Source: Anastrepha obliqua
Lineage: Eukaryota; Arthropoda; Insecta; Diptera; Tephritidae
Assembly (NCBI RefSeq): GCF_027943255.1
Contig: NC_072893.1
Coordinates: forward strand, 61,350,001 to 61,414,000
Length of the DNA: 64,000 nucleotides
Reading direction: 5' to 3'
Position 1 is the first letter of the stretch. The number at the start of each line of letters is the position of its first letter. A model generated the notes under the pieces. It ran no database searches, had not been told where the DNA came from, and was given only the letters and a program-made list of their open reading frames with translations. The translations under genes and the position numbers were made by a program. Positions 33,705-45,000 of the stretch are shown piece by piece.

Positions 33705-35190
33705 ATGGAGTCATAGTCTGGTCGAACTCACAAGAGAGGACGACATTGGTGAATAAGCTGGAGAGAGGTCAGCACTCATTGGAATCAGTGGCGCGCTTCG
33801 AACGACTCTTACTCTGGCGCTCAACGCAATGTTAATTGTGGTACTCGTAGACCGTCGAATTGCCGCTGCACGTACCGCAATCAGACTTATGGGCACTCAA
33901 GAATCCTTAGAAACTTTGAGACAAAATTGTTCAAAAATGATTACAATTTTAACATATGTATATTCACTTTAGCTCGATATGACCACCTTTTGCCTTGACT
34001 ATAGTCTTCAAACGGTCAAAAAATGAGTTGCATGCTGCACGAATGCGATCTTGAGGTATTTTGGCCCAATATCGTATAATCGATTTTTTCAGCGCATCCA
34101 TACTGGCATATTTTTTAGTCCTCATTTTGCTCGCCAAAATGGACCAGATGGAATAGTCCATCGGATTTGCGTCTGGCGAATTCAACAGCCATTGTGTGGA
34201 CGAAATGAAGTGTGGAACATGATTTTTTAACCATTCTTGGTTCACACGAGCTGTATGAGACGGTGCCGAGTCCTGTTGGAACGTCCACGCAAATGCTTTT
34301 GATGGCTTATAAACAATATATTGAACTGTCATTAGACGTTGATGTCATGAGCAGTTTTACAGATACAAACAGTGTGAAGTTGGTAACACTTCATATCGTT
34401 CACCCTCGCTTAGTTCAGCCGGAACTTTGTCCACTCATATTTCATCAACGGAAGAGTAGACGGAGGGCTACACTTGGGGACAGGACTTGTTCACGGATGG
34501 ATCGAAGTAGGAAGGAAAGGTTGGCGGAGGAGTTTTTTGCGAGGAGCTCCCCATCACACTCAAATTAAGGTTACCGGACCACTGCAGTGTATCCAGGCAG
34601 AGGTAGCCGCAATGAAGGGAGCGGCTAATTGGTTGCTTCGAAACTGGTCAAGGAATGCCTGGCTTCACTTTCGCTTTCGTCCGAATCCTTTGACATAAGC
34701 CTCATCTGGATTCTTGGTCGCAGCGACATTGCGGGAAATTGTGAGGCGGATGAGCTGGCCGGACAAGGGACATGTGAGGTGATTTCCCCGCGAAGAGAGA
34801 GAATTGGGATCCCCCTGACTATCTGCGTTTTGCTCCTCCGTTTGAATCGGTGGCGCTCGGGCGAGCTTCTGGGGTGACAAAATCTCATCTTTCGAATCTC
34901 GTTCGTTTTCTCACAGGACACAATGCGCGAGGAATGCGTGCCGTGCGAGCTTGAATTACCTAGAGTCCTTTATGCGTCGGATGTATGGAGGATGAGGTGG
35001 AATCATCTCAGCACCTTCTCCTTAGCTGCCTTACTCTGGCGGGGTTAATACCTATGCATCTCTTACTTCCTTGCTACGGCTGCTGATATAATTGGCGTTG
35101 ACATTAAAAATCTGATGAATTTGATCAGCAGCTCAAAGCGGTTGACGCAAACGCAGCACAGTCATCGTTCATAATCCACACACTCTTAAC
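33705..35190 (+). mobile_element. RNase H-bearing LINE (I/R1-like), interrupted
   Basis: Plus strand: RT-distal block LERGQHS / GISGALRTTLTLALNAML (33730-33830), then interrupted at about 33905 by a DD37D-derived sequence, and resuming at about 34407. RNase H follows: LFTDGSK (34487) with a stop right after it, VGGGVFCEELPITLKLRLPD, AEVAAMKGAANWLLRNW, VKECLASLSLSSESFDISLI and RSDIAGNCEADELAGQG. Then a C-terminal part: VRFLTGHNARGMRAVRA, MEDEVESSQHLLLSC, DIIGVDIKNLMNFISSSKRL to about 35165. Each block is in a different frame, so at least four frameshifts. The catalytic Asp of TDGSK and the last Asp are retained, but the gene is dead. Confidence 0.82.
33908..34406 (-). mobile_element. DD37D mariner-like element, internally deleted, nested
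   Basis: Right end CACTTCATATCGTTCACCCT equals that of the full element at 60971-62236; the left inverted repeat is lost. The minus ORF 34332-33967 joins the 5' leader directly to WTFQQDSAPSHTARVNQEWL and NSPDANPMDYSIWSIL, then AKGGHIELK at the C terminus. Residues between the second and third Asp number 37. The HTH and first Asp are deleted, but the last two Asp are kept. It lies between two blocks of one LINE. Confidence 0.85.
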
Positions 35191-35494
35191 CCATCCTCCC
35201 AACCATCCCACCAGCACCTCCCCCCGCTCTCTCCTTTCATCCCATCGGTTTTTCTCTTTCACCTTACCTCCTTCACAATGGTATCACAAAGGACGAATCC
35301 GTTTACCTTCGTCAAAGTGTGCCCATTGCTTCGGCAACCATTCCCACCTAACCTGGTCAATACTTCCTATTGCACTTACTTATGGAAAGAAGGTTGCAAA
35401 CTGTTGTGTTATTACAGGAGCTTCACCCTTTGGTTAACCAATGTTGGCTACGTTTGAGAAATCTGATCAAACGCAGACGAAAAAAAAAACTCTC
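35191..35494. other. LINE 3' untranslated-like sequence
   Basis: C-rich then unstructured sequence directly after the LINE coding end; probably that element's 3' trailer. No frame. Confidence 0.35.
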
Positions 35495-35605
35495 CTAACT
35501 CTAAGCCATCAAGAACTGAAGAAACCCAAGCTGACTCATAAGCCATGTCGTTGCTCTGAATGTTTCGATGTTCCGGCACCTGATATAGGGCCTCACACTA
35601 TTAAG
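35495..35605 (-). mobile_element. LINE RNase H fragment
   Basis: Minus strand reads VPEHRNIQSNDMAYES, a mutated version of the RNase H block WVPGHxNIxGNExADEL. It is related at nucleotide level to the fragment at 12490-12745. Confidence 0.4.
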
Positions 35606-35649
35606 TAGCAATATTAGTCCGATGTAGTTTGATGTAAGAAGTAAATACT

Positions 35650-36366
35650 TGCTTAGTTAGGTGATCGCACATTGCTACCTAATGCGGCATTTTTCTTGTT
35701 TCTTTGGTGGGTGAGGTAGGGTTCCAAATGCCTTCGTAAGCGCGACCGTCGTCTGTCTACTGCGTCGTGTGGTGCGGCCACTAAAACAATCCCTTCCCCT
35801 CTTCGCGCGAGATTGGGACCAATCCTTTTCACTCACGTCTGGGTCCACCACGCTTGTAGCCAGCTGCATGCTATGGGCTCGCCTCCTTATGTCTCCGTCT
35901 GTGAGGCTACGCTTTGTTGTACTGCATCGAAGTCTATATGTTCTTTCCGTAATACGCCTTCAACGTATCTTTTTTATCTATCTTACAGTTATCTTCGCGT
36001 TCAAGCATCTTGCCCATCATATTGGTCGACGCGATGTCGCCAATCTGCTCCGTCAGCACATCTCTTTCCACGAGCCATCTGTCGCAATTAAAGATCGTGT
36101 GAGCGGCGTCATCGCTCGGTGCTTTGCAGCCTAGGGTCACTTAATATTGAAGGAATGAACTTTGCCGTCCATATGCCATTCGATTCAGTGTCCCATCAGC
36201 TTTGCCACTGCTGCATGGTGCGGCATTAGTGGTGGCGTATTTTTTCATAGAGTCCCACGCATCTACTCGTTCTCGGGTTATGAGGTCGATAAGTATCTCC
36301 TCGCTGAGCACAAAAATTGCTGCCCCTAAGATAGTGCGGTAGGCTGAAGTAACTCTGAGTGTCACT
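35650..36366 (-). mobile_element. R1-clade LINE C-terminal part
   Basis: Minus frame 36365-36144 begins MTLRVTSAYRTILGAAIFVL and continues with LIDLITRERVDAWDSM: the R1-type RT-distal block (LRVxSAYRTVSxxA...). The next minus frame 36140-35937 holds the C-terminal cysteine/histidine region (SDDAAHTIFNCDRW, GKMLEREDN). The two are separated by a frame change and loss of the middle. Plus-strand frames at 35769-36134 are antisense shadows. Dead fragment. Confidence 0.7.
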
Positions 36367-36825
36367 TAATTTGGCATTGCCTATGAAGATCCTGCAAAAA
36401 ATGCATTAAATATAATATCCTTCGACTTTTCTTAGTCTTGAAGTTCTTGATAAAAGTAATCGTATAATCTAGTAATCTAGTAAACATTTTTGGTTAGCTG
36501 AAAAAGAGCAAAATGCGTTGATGGTCATGCATCTCTTCCTTTCAAAGTTACAGTTAGCTTGACCTTGCGATACTTAAGAAAGCAGCTTCATCGACAATTG
36601 AATCTATTGGTGATATAGTATAACAGCTCAAGTTGAAAATCAATGGTGTACACGGTCTGATCGGCCCAGTAACAGTTACGCAGACAAACCCTTCCAGCTA
36701 ACTCATTATTGTAGATATACTTGTATATGTACTTTAGTTCATATCAGCGGTTTTGCTAAAAATGAATTGAACGTGCGCTTTTACCAGGCCAGGGCTCCGG
36801 TCGCAAACTCTATTTATTTACGTGA
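36367..36825. other. No recognisable gene
   Basis: AT-rich; nothing recognised. Confidence 0.4.
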
Positions 36826-37010
36826 TTTTTTTTCAAGAGTAGATAGCCAACCCCTTGAACTTTTTGTAACGGTCTAAATCACGCCTCCAGTTTCCCTTAG
36901 GTGTCAGTATGACCCCCAAGTATCAAGCGCTGGGCTCGAGAGAAAAGATATTACGCACTGAAGTGGTAGGATAGGAGATTTTTTCACGTGTTAAAATAAG
37001 TAGTTCACCC
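36826..37010 (-). mobile_element. LINE RT fragment
   Basis: Minus strand reads LFKGELLILTREKISYP and YLGVILTPKGNWRRDLD; the YLGVxLxxKxxW block marks the end of a LINE RT palm/thumb. One stop. It may be the RT part of the R1-like element at 35650-36366. Confidence 0.45.
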
Positions 37011-37504
37011 TTGAAAAGATTTTCCACTGATGAGCTATGTATAAAATCGCCTTATATTTCAACAGAGACTTCTTCTTTTTCAATACTTTTCACTCAATAT
37101 TTTTCTAATTTTTTTATGCCTTCTATATAATATGGTTTCTTGAGGCCATGAAAATGTAAATTTGTTTCTTTCCATCCAAAATCTTACCGAATTGCTATAC
37201 CCTTATATAACAGGAAATAAAAGCTTGCCAAGTGTCCTGATGGAGAGTTTTGTTCCGCAGTTAAGTCGACCCTCAAGTTTGGTATGTCATGAGTTGCTAG
37301 CTACTTTCCTCTTCTCGAGACAAAGACACCTCGCGCATCACAAAATACTATTACCTTGATCTTGTTGATCTACATACCCGAGCCACCTTGGCTTTTTTGG
37401 CTTTGATTCGATACACACCTCCGGTCTAAATTATTCCTCTGCCTTTGGTGTTTTGTGATGAATCTAGATTTCATACAAAGAAAGGAGAAATAACACGTTT
37501 CAAT
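37011..37504. other. No recognisable gene
   Basis: Nothing recognised. Confidence 0.4.
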
Positions 37505-37717
37505 TGCGAGTGTTCGGCTGAGCCAATTTGTGGTGTGCGTCTTGATGTTGCTCGGTCGCCGTAACCGAATGAATTTGTCCGTGACTAGTATTCTGGAGAA
37601 TTCGGCTTCGAAATCCATTGTGGACATGAAACATCAAAAGATAGAAGAGCGGCCGCCCCTGGGCAGGCAATTTTAAGCCTTCGAGTGTATTTTTTTTTAT
37701 TAAAAAGCTTCTTGACC
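37505..37717. mobile_element. tRNA-derived SINE, copy 5 (two pieces in opposite orientation)
   Basis: 37505-37552 is a minus-strand piece of the SINE 3' region (TTTGTGGTGTGCGTCTTGAT). It is fused to a plus-strand head at 37554 (GGTCGCCGTAACCGAATG) with B box CTTCGAAATCC and body (GCGGCCGCCCCTGGGCAGGC, TCGAGTGTATTT) to about 37717. The join points 3' region to head, so it is either a rearrangement or one SINE inserted in another. Confidence 0.7.
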
Positions 37718-40370
37718 TCCATATCAAGAAAATATTTGAGAGTACAAAATCTTTCGAATCACCACTTTGCCATTGCCCCGCTTTGCTATACTGTTTGAGC
37801 CCTTAAATACCAAATTTTTTTTGACCGCCTGCTCCAACTTTTCGTCTTAGCCGAAGTGTACTGTGGAATGCATCGAAGAATGTTCTGTTTTTTTTTTTCA
37901 ATTTTGGCTGATGTAACACACAATTGCCTTCGCTAAATATAATACAAAACTGTTCAACATTTTTTTCGAAGCATAATTGCACCTATAAATTGCCTATTTA
38001 AACTATTTATGCATCCTGAGATATGATTCAGTAGAGATTTCCAGCTGAAAATACTCAAAATTTTTTACTTTGATATTTGGCTTTTGACATATTACATTTT
38101 TGTTTGCAAGAAATTTAAGAATTTTTTAGGGTTTTCGGAGAACTCCATTAAATTTTTGAAAAGCAACCTTGAAGGCAGAATACAAGAAGTAAAGGCAAGT
38201 ATCTCTCCTAGGATTTTTTTTGTGCAGTCTTTTTATCATTGATTTGTGTATGCAAATGCCTTTAAATGTTATTTATTTACCATTGAGAAAGAACTCTTAA
38301 ATACAGTTATGTACGTGTGTTGACTTGGTAACCCCTGCCATAGCGTTGAACCGGAAGTACCAGACCAAGACAGCCTAGAAATGGAGCAAGTAAAGGGTAG
38401 TAGTAATGATCATTTTATTGTCATTGTTAAATCGCTCCAATAAAATTCTAAACCTCACAAATAAATTTCTAGTGACAGCGGTGGTCTGTTGGAAATGCAC
38501 TCACAAAACAACGAACAAACATCTATTCATTATGAATTTCGAATTCGCCAAAACCATGCCATGTTTGCAGGTATAAGTATGAGTATACTTTCCCACAACA
38601 CGCATCTGTTCGTCTACATAAAATATTTCGCAATACAATAGGGACCTTGACCAAAATTTTTCGAGTTTTTTTACTTCTCTAAGCATTTCATTACACGCCG
38701 AAATGACATTCGATACGGTACAATCACACACATAGGTACATGCGTGAAATTCTTTATACAAAAATGTTCACACACACACACTCTACTGCAAACAATTTAG
38801 GATAGGATAGAACAAAAGCAAAAACATTATCACAGTGAAAACAAAGGACATATGTACGTTGAATAATGACCAAAGTTAGAACAAAACACCAGCCAACAGC
38901 CACTAGCCAACCAGCAACGAAGCGCATAACCAAAGCAGCCCGCTACAGAGCAGTCCAGTCCAACGGTCCAAGCGCGCCAGTCGAGAATTTGAAGCGCAAA
39001 ACAACCTTGGTTGGATATGGTTCGTTGGTGGTTACCAGCAGGCAGTGGGTGGGGCGGCTGCACGATTAAAGCGGGTTCATAAGTTTGTGTCTTCATTTTG
39101 TAGTCCGGAATGTGTGCGCTTGTTGTACATTAGAAGGCAGCTAATACTGGCTGTGCGACCATGGTAATCTGGGTTTGGTTGGGCGCAACACTGACCACAA
39201 GCACTGACTTGACTTAGATGGAGTTTAGTTGAAATTTGTCACAACAAAGAGTGAGTGAATGAATACGGGCAGTGGGCGATTACTCATGTTGGATATTTAA
39301 TGATGTGGCGTAGAAGATGTGCCTTCACTACACCTTCGCCACAAATACGTTTTTTCCACTGCAGGTGGAGAACAGTACAGCTAAAGAGATTGTTTCGAAT
39401 TCAATCACATAGCCAACATCCAGCAGCCAGCAATTCACTGTCCAACTGCACAAATAAAGAGAAATTACTGAAGTGACTGCTGTTGATTGCTGGCAATTGA
39501 TTGTTGGAATCAAAAAGTAAACGGCAACTAACAGGCAGCCAGCTAACGGTCAGTGAGAGTTACCAGGAAATGCCAGGGCAACACAGCAGCCAGCAGCTGT
39601 TACCGCCATATCAGTTTTAATGCATACTTGTACTTGTAATACTGCCACAATTGCTGCTTAAAACTTTTTACATTATTTTTTCAATCAGATATTTTTTGCG
39701 GTACTTTCTCCCCACACTTTGTGGAGCAACTAAAAACTTACGACTTTCATGTATTTATAATACTATTAAATTTTTTTGAAAAAAGTTCAAATTTCTTTCT
39801 TTTGCTGTTAACGTGTTTCTGGTCTTTCTGTAAATACTTCAAGTGTGTTCAGCAATTTTTTCGTCGCCATATAAAAATTTTCTTGCGCTAACGATAGCAT
39901 ATAACACAGTGGCATGTGCTGATATACGGTCACATAAAAAATCATATTTTGTTTCCCAACAATCCATTGAGTATTAACATAGAAAACAATTGGAACCAAC
40001 TGTACAGTATTTTGCTTAAATATAATTTCAGGTTCAGTACAAAATTCTGACAATTTTTTCGTCTTATTTCGAGCGCCATACGTCCGTCAAATGGCACGCA
40101 AATATCAAGACGATGGTCGATTTTAATTAAATATTCATAGAGTAGATTTTGAGTTTACTGCTTGTGAATCTGAAGTTAATTTTTCAAAACTCGAAATGGC
40201 GGCCTAATATGGCGAACGACTTTTAAAAACAAGATTTGATAGTCTTTATAAGCGCTTCCAAAAAAAAAAAACTTTTTAAAGTCTCCATATTCTAATTTTC
40301 AAAATTTTGTTCCAAATTCCCAATCTTTTTTCGTATAAACTATAATCAAAGAAAAACCATTTCAATTTGA
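37718..40370. other. No recognisable gene
   Basis: Long host-like stretch. CA-rich patch at 38755-38785; GC-richer CCAGC-rich patch at 38880-39070; frames there carry no motif. An 81-codon minus frame at 39808-40053 is unassigned. Confidence 0.45.
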
Positions 40371-40374
40371 GGTA

Positions 40375-40876
40375 AACTTTCTTATTTTTCGACATAGTCT
40401 CCTTTTAAGCTTATACACATCCTTCAACGCTGTTCTAGTTTGTTGATCCCTTCCGAATAATAGGATTTGTTCAAGTCTGAAAAATAGCCATTCTTGGTTG
40501 GTGGCTGCTATCACCTCCTCGTTTGAATAGAACCTTTATCCCGCCAACAATTTCTTCAAATTGCGGAACAAATAGTAGCCCGAGGTATCCGAGGGAGCCA
40601 AGTCTGGAGAATAGGAGGTATGTGAAACGTGTTGGAACCCTATTTCCATCAATAAATTTTTCGAAGCATGAGCTGGTGTGCTGTCGTGATAGGAAAGGAA
40701 AATCACTCGGCTTCCTCGATTCAAACGAATGCGAAACACAAAGAAATAGACCGATCTAGCTAAAATTTAGTGGGTGTTCTTGAAAGAGATGCTACTAACT
40801 ATACATAACCTCGATACGCGCCAATAGTGCCATCTCTTTAACTTTGTACGGGCTTTACAATTGACCCTCGTATATC
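40375..40876 (-). mobile_element. Mariner fragment, internally deleted
   Basis: The 5' end on the minus strand starts at 40876 with TACGAGGGTCAATTG, and the AAAGAGATGGCACTATTGGC block matches the mariner end at 42887. After about 130 bp it jumps to the catalytic core: YHDSTPAHASKNLL (second Asp, 40690), SPDLAPSD with an inserted TSG before YYLF, LKKLLAG with a stop, then NEEVIAATNQEW and, in another frame, LNKSYYSEGINKLEQR and LKGDYVEK to 40395. HTH and first Asp are deleted. Confidence 0.82.
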
Positions 40877-41059
40877 TTTTTTCAAATCCTTTCCAGCTGA
40901 ACCCGTAAAATTGTGTATCTTGCGTAACCAAAATAAATGTTACTAGTTTTTTTTTGTGCAGTTTATGTTATGTGTAAATGGTTATATCTTCAGAAGCTTC
41001 TGAGACTCCATCTTGAAAAGAATCCTATTTCAAATGTATTTTTTCACTCTTTTTACTGA

Positions 41060-42000
41060 TTGTAGTTTAGTCGAAGAAATTTTTGAATATGGAACGAAAT
41101 TTTGAAGATGTGAACGACGAAAAGCGTGCCGGACGTCCGAGCACTTCAACAACAGACAAAAAAATTGATGAAGTGAAGAAACTGGTAATGGCCAATCGTC
41201 GAATCACCATTAGAGAAGTTGCTGAGGACCTAGATATATCGATTGGCTCGTGCCATTCGATTTTTAAATGATTTGGGCAAGAGACGGGTCGCCGCAAAAT
41301 TCGTAAGAAAACTGCTCAATTTCGACGAAAAGCAGCATCGCATCATTGCTAATAAGATGTTGGACTCTCTCCGCGACGGCCCAAATTTGCCCCAGAGGGT
41401 CATAACTGGTGACGAATCGTGGGCTTATAGTTATGACGTGGAAACCAAAGCTCACCCATCTCAATGGAAGCTGCCGCACGAACTAAGACCGAACAAAGCG
41501 CGCCAAGTTCGGTCGAATGTAAACATTTTGCTTACCGTTTTCTTCGCAGGGGTAACTGCAGGGGCGTTGTGCATCATGAGTTCTTGCCACAGGGTAAAAC
41601 GGCCAATAAAGAATATTACCGGCCAGTTATGCGCAATTTGCGTGAAGCAATCCGCCAGAAACGCCCGGATTTGTGGAAGAAAAAAATTACAACGCCCCTG
41701 CTCACACATCGTTGCTTGTGCGCGACTTTAGGCCAGAAACAACACAATAATGATGCCAATGATCTGGCCCCTGCGAATTTTTCTTGTTTCCGAAACTGAA
41801 GAGGCCCATGAAAGGACGACGCTACGCTACGATTGACGAGATAAAGACGGCATCGAAGGAGGACCTGAACAAGATAAAAAAAAATGATTTTTTGAAGTAC
41901 TCCGAAGATTGGAAAAAACGTTGCCACAAGTGCATAATATCTCATGGTTATTTCTTTGAAAGGGACAAAATAAATATTAATGAATAAATAAATAATTTTT
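41060..42000 (+). mobile_element. Mariner transposase remnant
   Basis: Plus frames: RNFEDVNDEKRAGRPSTSTT and DISIGSCHSIF (HTH region), LDSLRDGPNLPQRVITGDES (first Asp intact), frame change near 41545, VVHHEFLPQGKTANKEYY and RNLREAIRQKRPDLW, then NYNAPAHTSLLVRDF where the second catalytic Asp is Tyr, GPCEFFLFPKLKRPMKGRR where the third is Glu, and CIISHGYFFERDK at the C terminus. The N-terminal roughly 50 residues and both inverted repeats are missing. Frameshifted and catalytically dead. Confidence 0.85.
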
Positions 42001-42004
42001 GAAA

Positions 42005-42885
42005 AAACAAAACAAAAAATGTTCGTGACCTCGAGCACCTTAAAGTAAATAAAGTATTTGTTTATCGCACCATTACTCGTTACAATGATACTGGTAGAAT
42101 CGCGAATTGTCATGGAGGTGGTCATCAAAAGACTTCAACATCGTGTGAAGAACTGAAAATATCTCACCTTAGCATCCGGCGCATACTGAAAGCGATCTCA
42201 AAGTCAAGCCTTACAAGATCCAAAAGGCGCATGATCTCACACCAAAGTAGCAAAAAGCCAGACTTGAGAGAGCGAAGTAGTTGTTTGCGGTCAATTTCCG
42301 ACCATTGTGTTTTCTGACGAGAAAATTTTTCAAATTGCGCTGTAACCACAGATGGGCACTCTCCAATCGTTTTCATCGAGCCTCGCGTCAAGGTAAATGC
42401 GAAATATTATCGGGAAAGTATTCTGGAGGTTGCTTTGAAGCAGGGGGTAGATAACATGTCAGTGGCAGACCATGTGCGTTTAAACAGTACTTGGTGCCGT
42501 CTACCAAGGCTGGAGTGAACCAAGAATGGCTAAAAAATAACGTTCCGAACTTCACAACGTCCACACAATGGCTCTCAAATTCACTAGACGCGAATAAGAT
42601 GGATTATTCTCTTTGGGCGATTATGGAGCGCTAGGTCCGAACTAAAATATTCACCAGTCTCGAGGCGCTAAAAAAGCCATTGTCCGCGAGTGGGCCGAAA
42701 TACCTTCAAGACCGCCTCAAGGCCATAGCCAAGACCAAAGGTGGTCATATCGAGCAAAATTAAATTGGTTCTAAATTTTGTATTATTTTCACACATTTTT
42801 TACTTTGAATTGAATAAAACTAATTTTCCAAATTAAATTTATGGCCTTTTTAAATGGTTACACTTCGCGTGCACGATCTTGTATA
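42005..42885 (+). mobile_element. DD37D mariner-like remnant
   Basis: Plus frames: VNKVFVYRTITRYNDTGRIA (N-terminal HTH), SIRRILKAISK, TIVFSDEKIFQI (first Asp), TDGHSPIVFIEPRVKVNAKY, then VNQEWLKNNVPNFTTSTQW and ANKMDYSLW (third Asp), ending AKTKGGHIEQN near 42762. The second block (QQDSAPSH in relatives) has decayed to QYLVPST. The right end GTAACC...CTTG near 42870 is poorly preserved. It starts directly where the preceding mariner ends. Confidence 0.8.
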
Positions 42886-42886
42886 C

Positions 42887-43150
42887 GAGGGTCGTTTGAA
42901 AAGTCCGTGCAAAGTCAGAGAGATGGCACTACTGGTACGTTTCGAGATTTTGTTTAATTAACATTTTTTGGGAGAACACACATCACGTTTCAAGTTGGAT
43001 TTACAAAGAGCTACCTTAACGTACTCTCAGGAGGTGAGAGAGGAAGAAATTCGTTGAACACTGTCAAAATTCTTTGGGTCAGCGACAAGAAGAACAATTA
43101 CTAACACCTAAAGATCTCTTTAACTGGTTACTTTACAAGTCACTGTAACC
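42887..43150 (+). mobile_element. Mariner 5' end fragment
   Basis: TACGAGGGTCGTTTGAAAAG, then AGAGATGGCACTACTGGTAC: the same end sequence as the element at 40375-40876 but in the opposite orientation. Only the 5' leader is recognisable; no transposase frame follows. Confidence 0.7.
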
Positions 43151-43392
43151 TGAAATACCACTACCGAAATGAACACTGAACATTCAGAACATATTCTTTA
43201 TGCAGAAAACGGCTACACTACTCAGCAGGCTTTACACAATAAATCTCTTTTGGTCGCAGCGCGCAGTAGCCTAATAATAAGGAGGTATCCATTGAATGAA
43301 GGTATTACCTTATCTCATAGAAGGAAAGCATATGTCTTTCTAAAACAGCAAGAAAAATGCGGTTCAGGTATGTATTACTATATGCATATATA

Positions 43393-44063
43393 GGGTGGGC
43401 CATGTAAAACTTGCTTTTTGAATTGGCTATAAAAAAAAACTAATCAATATTTTTTCACACTATTTTTTTAATTTTGAAGATTGAACATTGTCGCTTCTGA
43501 ATGAAAGTAGGCCATTCGATCAACCCAATTTTTAAGCACAATTTCGATTGTTTGGGCTCCAATTTCATGAACGGCAACTTCGATTTCGTGTTTTAAAGCA
43601 TAAATCGTCTCTGGATGGTTCGCATAGCATTTGCCCTTAACGGCTCCCCACAAAAAATAGTCCAACGCACTTAAATCACAGCTCCGAGGCGGCCAATTGA
43701 TATCGGAATTTCGGCTGATTATTCGGTTTTCAAAAATGGTAGCCAAAAGTTCGAGTGTAACTTTGGCAGTGCGACAAGTTGCACCGTCCTGTTGAAACCA
43801 AATGTCGTCCATGTCATCCTCTTCAATTTTTGGAAACAACTCGTTGAGCATGTCACGGTAACGCTCGCCATTTACTGCAGAAGAAGACTCACCACTTTGA
43901 AAATAGGTTTTCAATATTTCCGAAATTTGTTCAAGCGTAGAGCGTCCCATTTCGTAAATGTCAAACCTTTAAGTAAATTATGAACACATTTGACATGTCA
44001 TTTGTGTTACCATTCTCAAAAAAATAGGTGGTTCAAAAAGTAAACGCCATATGGCCCACCCTT
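43393..44063 (-). mobile_element. DD41D mariner-like element, internally deleted copy 2
   Basis: Inverted ends GGGTGGGCCATG (43393) and CATATGGCCCACCC (44061) in TA-rich flanks. One open minus frame of 160 codons (43950-43471): MGRSTLEQISEILKTYFQSG fused to SSSAVNGERYRDML, WFQQDGATCRTA (second Asp), INWPPRSCDLSALDYFLWG (third Asp, 41 residues apart), then the C-terminal LKNWVDRMAYF. Lacks HTH and first Asp. The deletion joint, in a GAA run, is the same as in 13015-13727. Unlike that copy the C terminus is intact. Confidence 0.9.
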
Positions 44064-44640
44064 TATATACCTTTAAAATATAGGTATTTTTGAAAATAGT
44101 TCATTAGGAAGTTTCAAGGCTATTTAAGTATATTCTTTTCGAAGGACCTTTTTGTACTATACTCGTCCTGGAAAAAAATATAATTTTGTTTTTTAAGCTG
44201 AATATATCCTCCTCCGTTTTATTTATACAAATATCATAGACCGAGCATAAGTTTTTAAAATCATTTTTTGAATATTTAATCCTGCATTGGAAAATCCTCG
44301 AGTTGTTTTTCCTCAAATCCTTTCTTGTTTAGCGAATGGTTCCACGTAAATGTCATATGACGCCCATATAATATCTAATTCTTATTAACTGTCTGATCAT
44401 CAGCCCAAAATTTATGGCGTACTATTATATATAATACGGTTGTAATCCATAAAAACTATGAGCATCGCTTTTCTTTTTTTAAATATTTTTTTTTTATTGA
44501 AAATGAAGTAACTACAATAGTTTTTTGTCAAATCGTGTGTTTGGTGATATCAGATATCAGTTCCTTTTTTGCATGAAATTCAGGTCCTTTTGGATCAACT
44601 TTGCAGTAACACGGCGCAAACGCAAATAATTAACTATGTA
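44064..44640. other. No recognisable gene
   Basis: AT-rich; nothing recognised. Confidence 0.4.
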
Positions 44641-45000
44641 CAGGGTTGCCCATATTCGACGGACCCATGTGTTTTTTGGGCCCATTCCAATCGACGAGGC
44701 TTATCCGCAGGCAACAATCTTTGCGTCAATTGAATCTTATATGGGAATAAATGCAAATCTATGCGGATAATTCGTTGTAAAGTGGTCCGAGCAATGCCCA
44801 ACTGCTGAGAACGGCAATTTTGGGATGTCCTTGGCAACGTTTCAACACTGGCCCGTAGAAGAGCAATATTCTCACCCAATCGCCTTGGTCGTACAAATCT
44901 TGGTCGTACCTTTCGTACAAACGTTTAATGGTGTTCTTAGAAGGTGCACTTTTCACATTATTTAATTTTTTATACGCACGTTGAGTTTTCAACCATCGCA
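44641..45000 (-). mobile_element. Mariner-like element, N-terminal domain joined to its 3' end
   Basis: Left end CAGGGTTGCCCATATTCGAC preceded by TA. Minus frames (44992-44637): KSAPSKNTIKRLYERYD, LGIARTTLQRIIRIDLHLFP (second HTH) and LLPADKPRRLEWAQK, then straight into the terminal repeat. The whole catalytic domain is deleted. The HTH wording resembles the DD41D transposase at 53855. A frame break lies between the two pieces. The right inverted repeat is not found. Confidence 0.7.

Noticed and set aside
38830..39096. 88-codon minus and 67-codon plus frames in a CCAGC-rich patch
   Set aside because: Composition-driven; neither shows a domain.
39808..40053. 81-codon minus frame
   Set aside because: Open and not obviously repetitive, but no motif, no conserved neighbour and too short to support.
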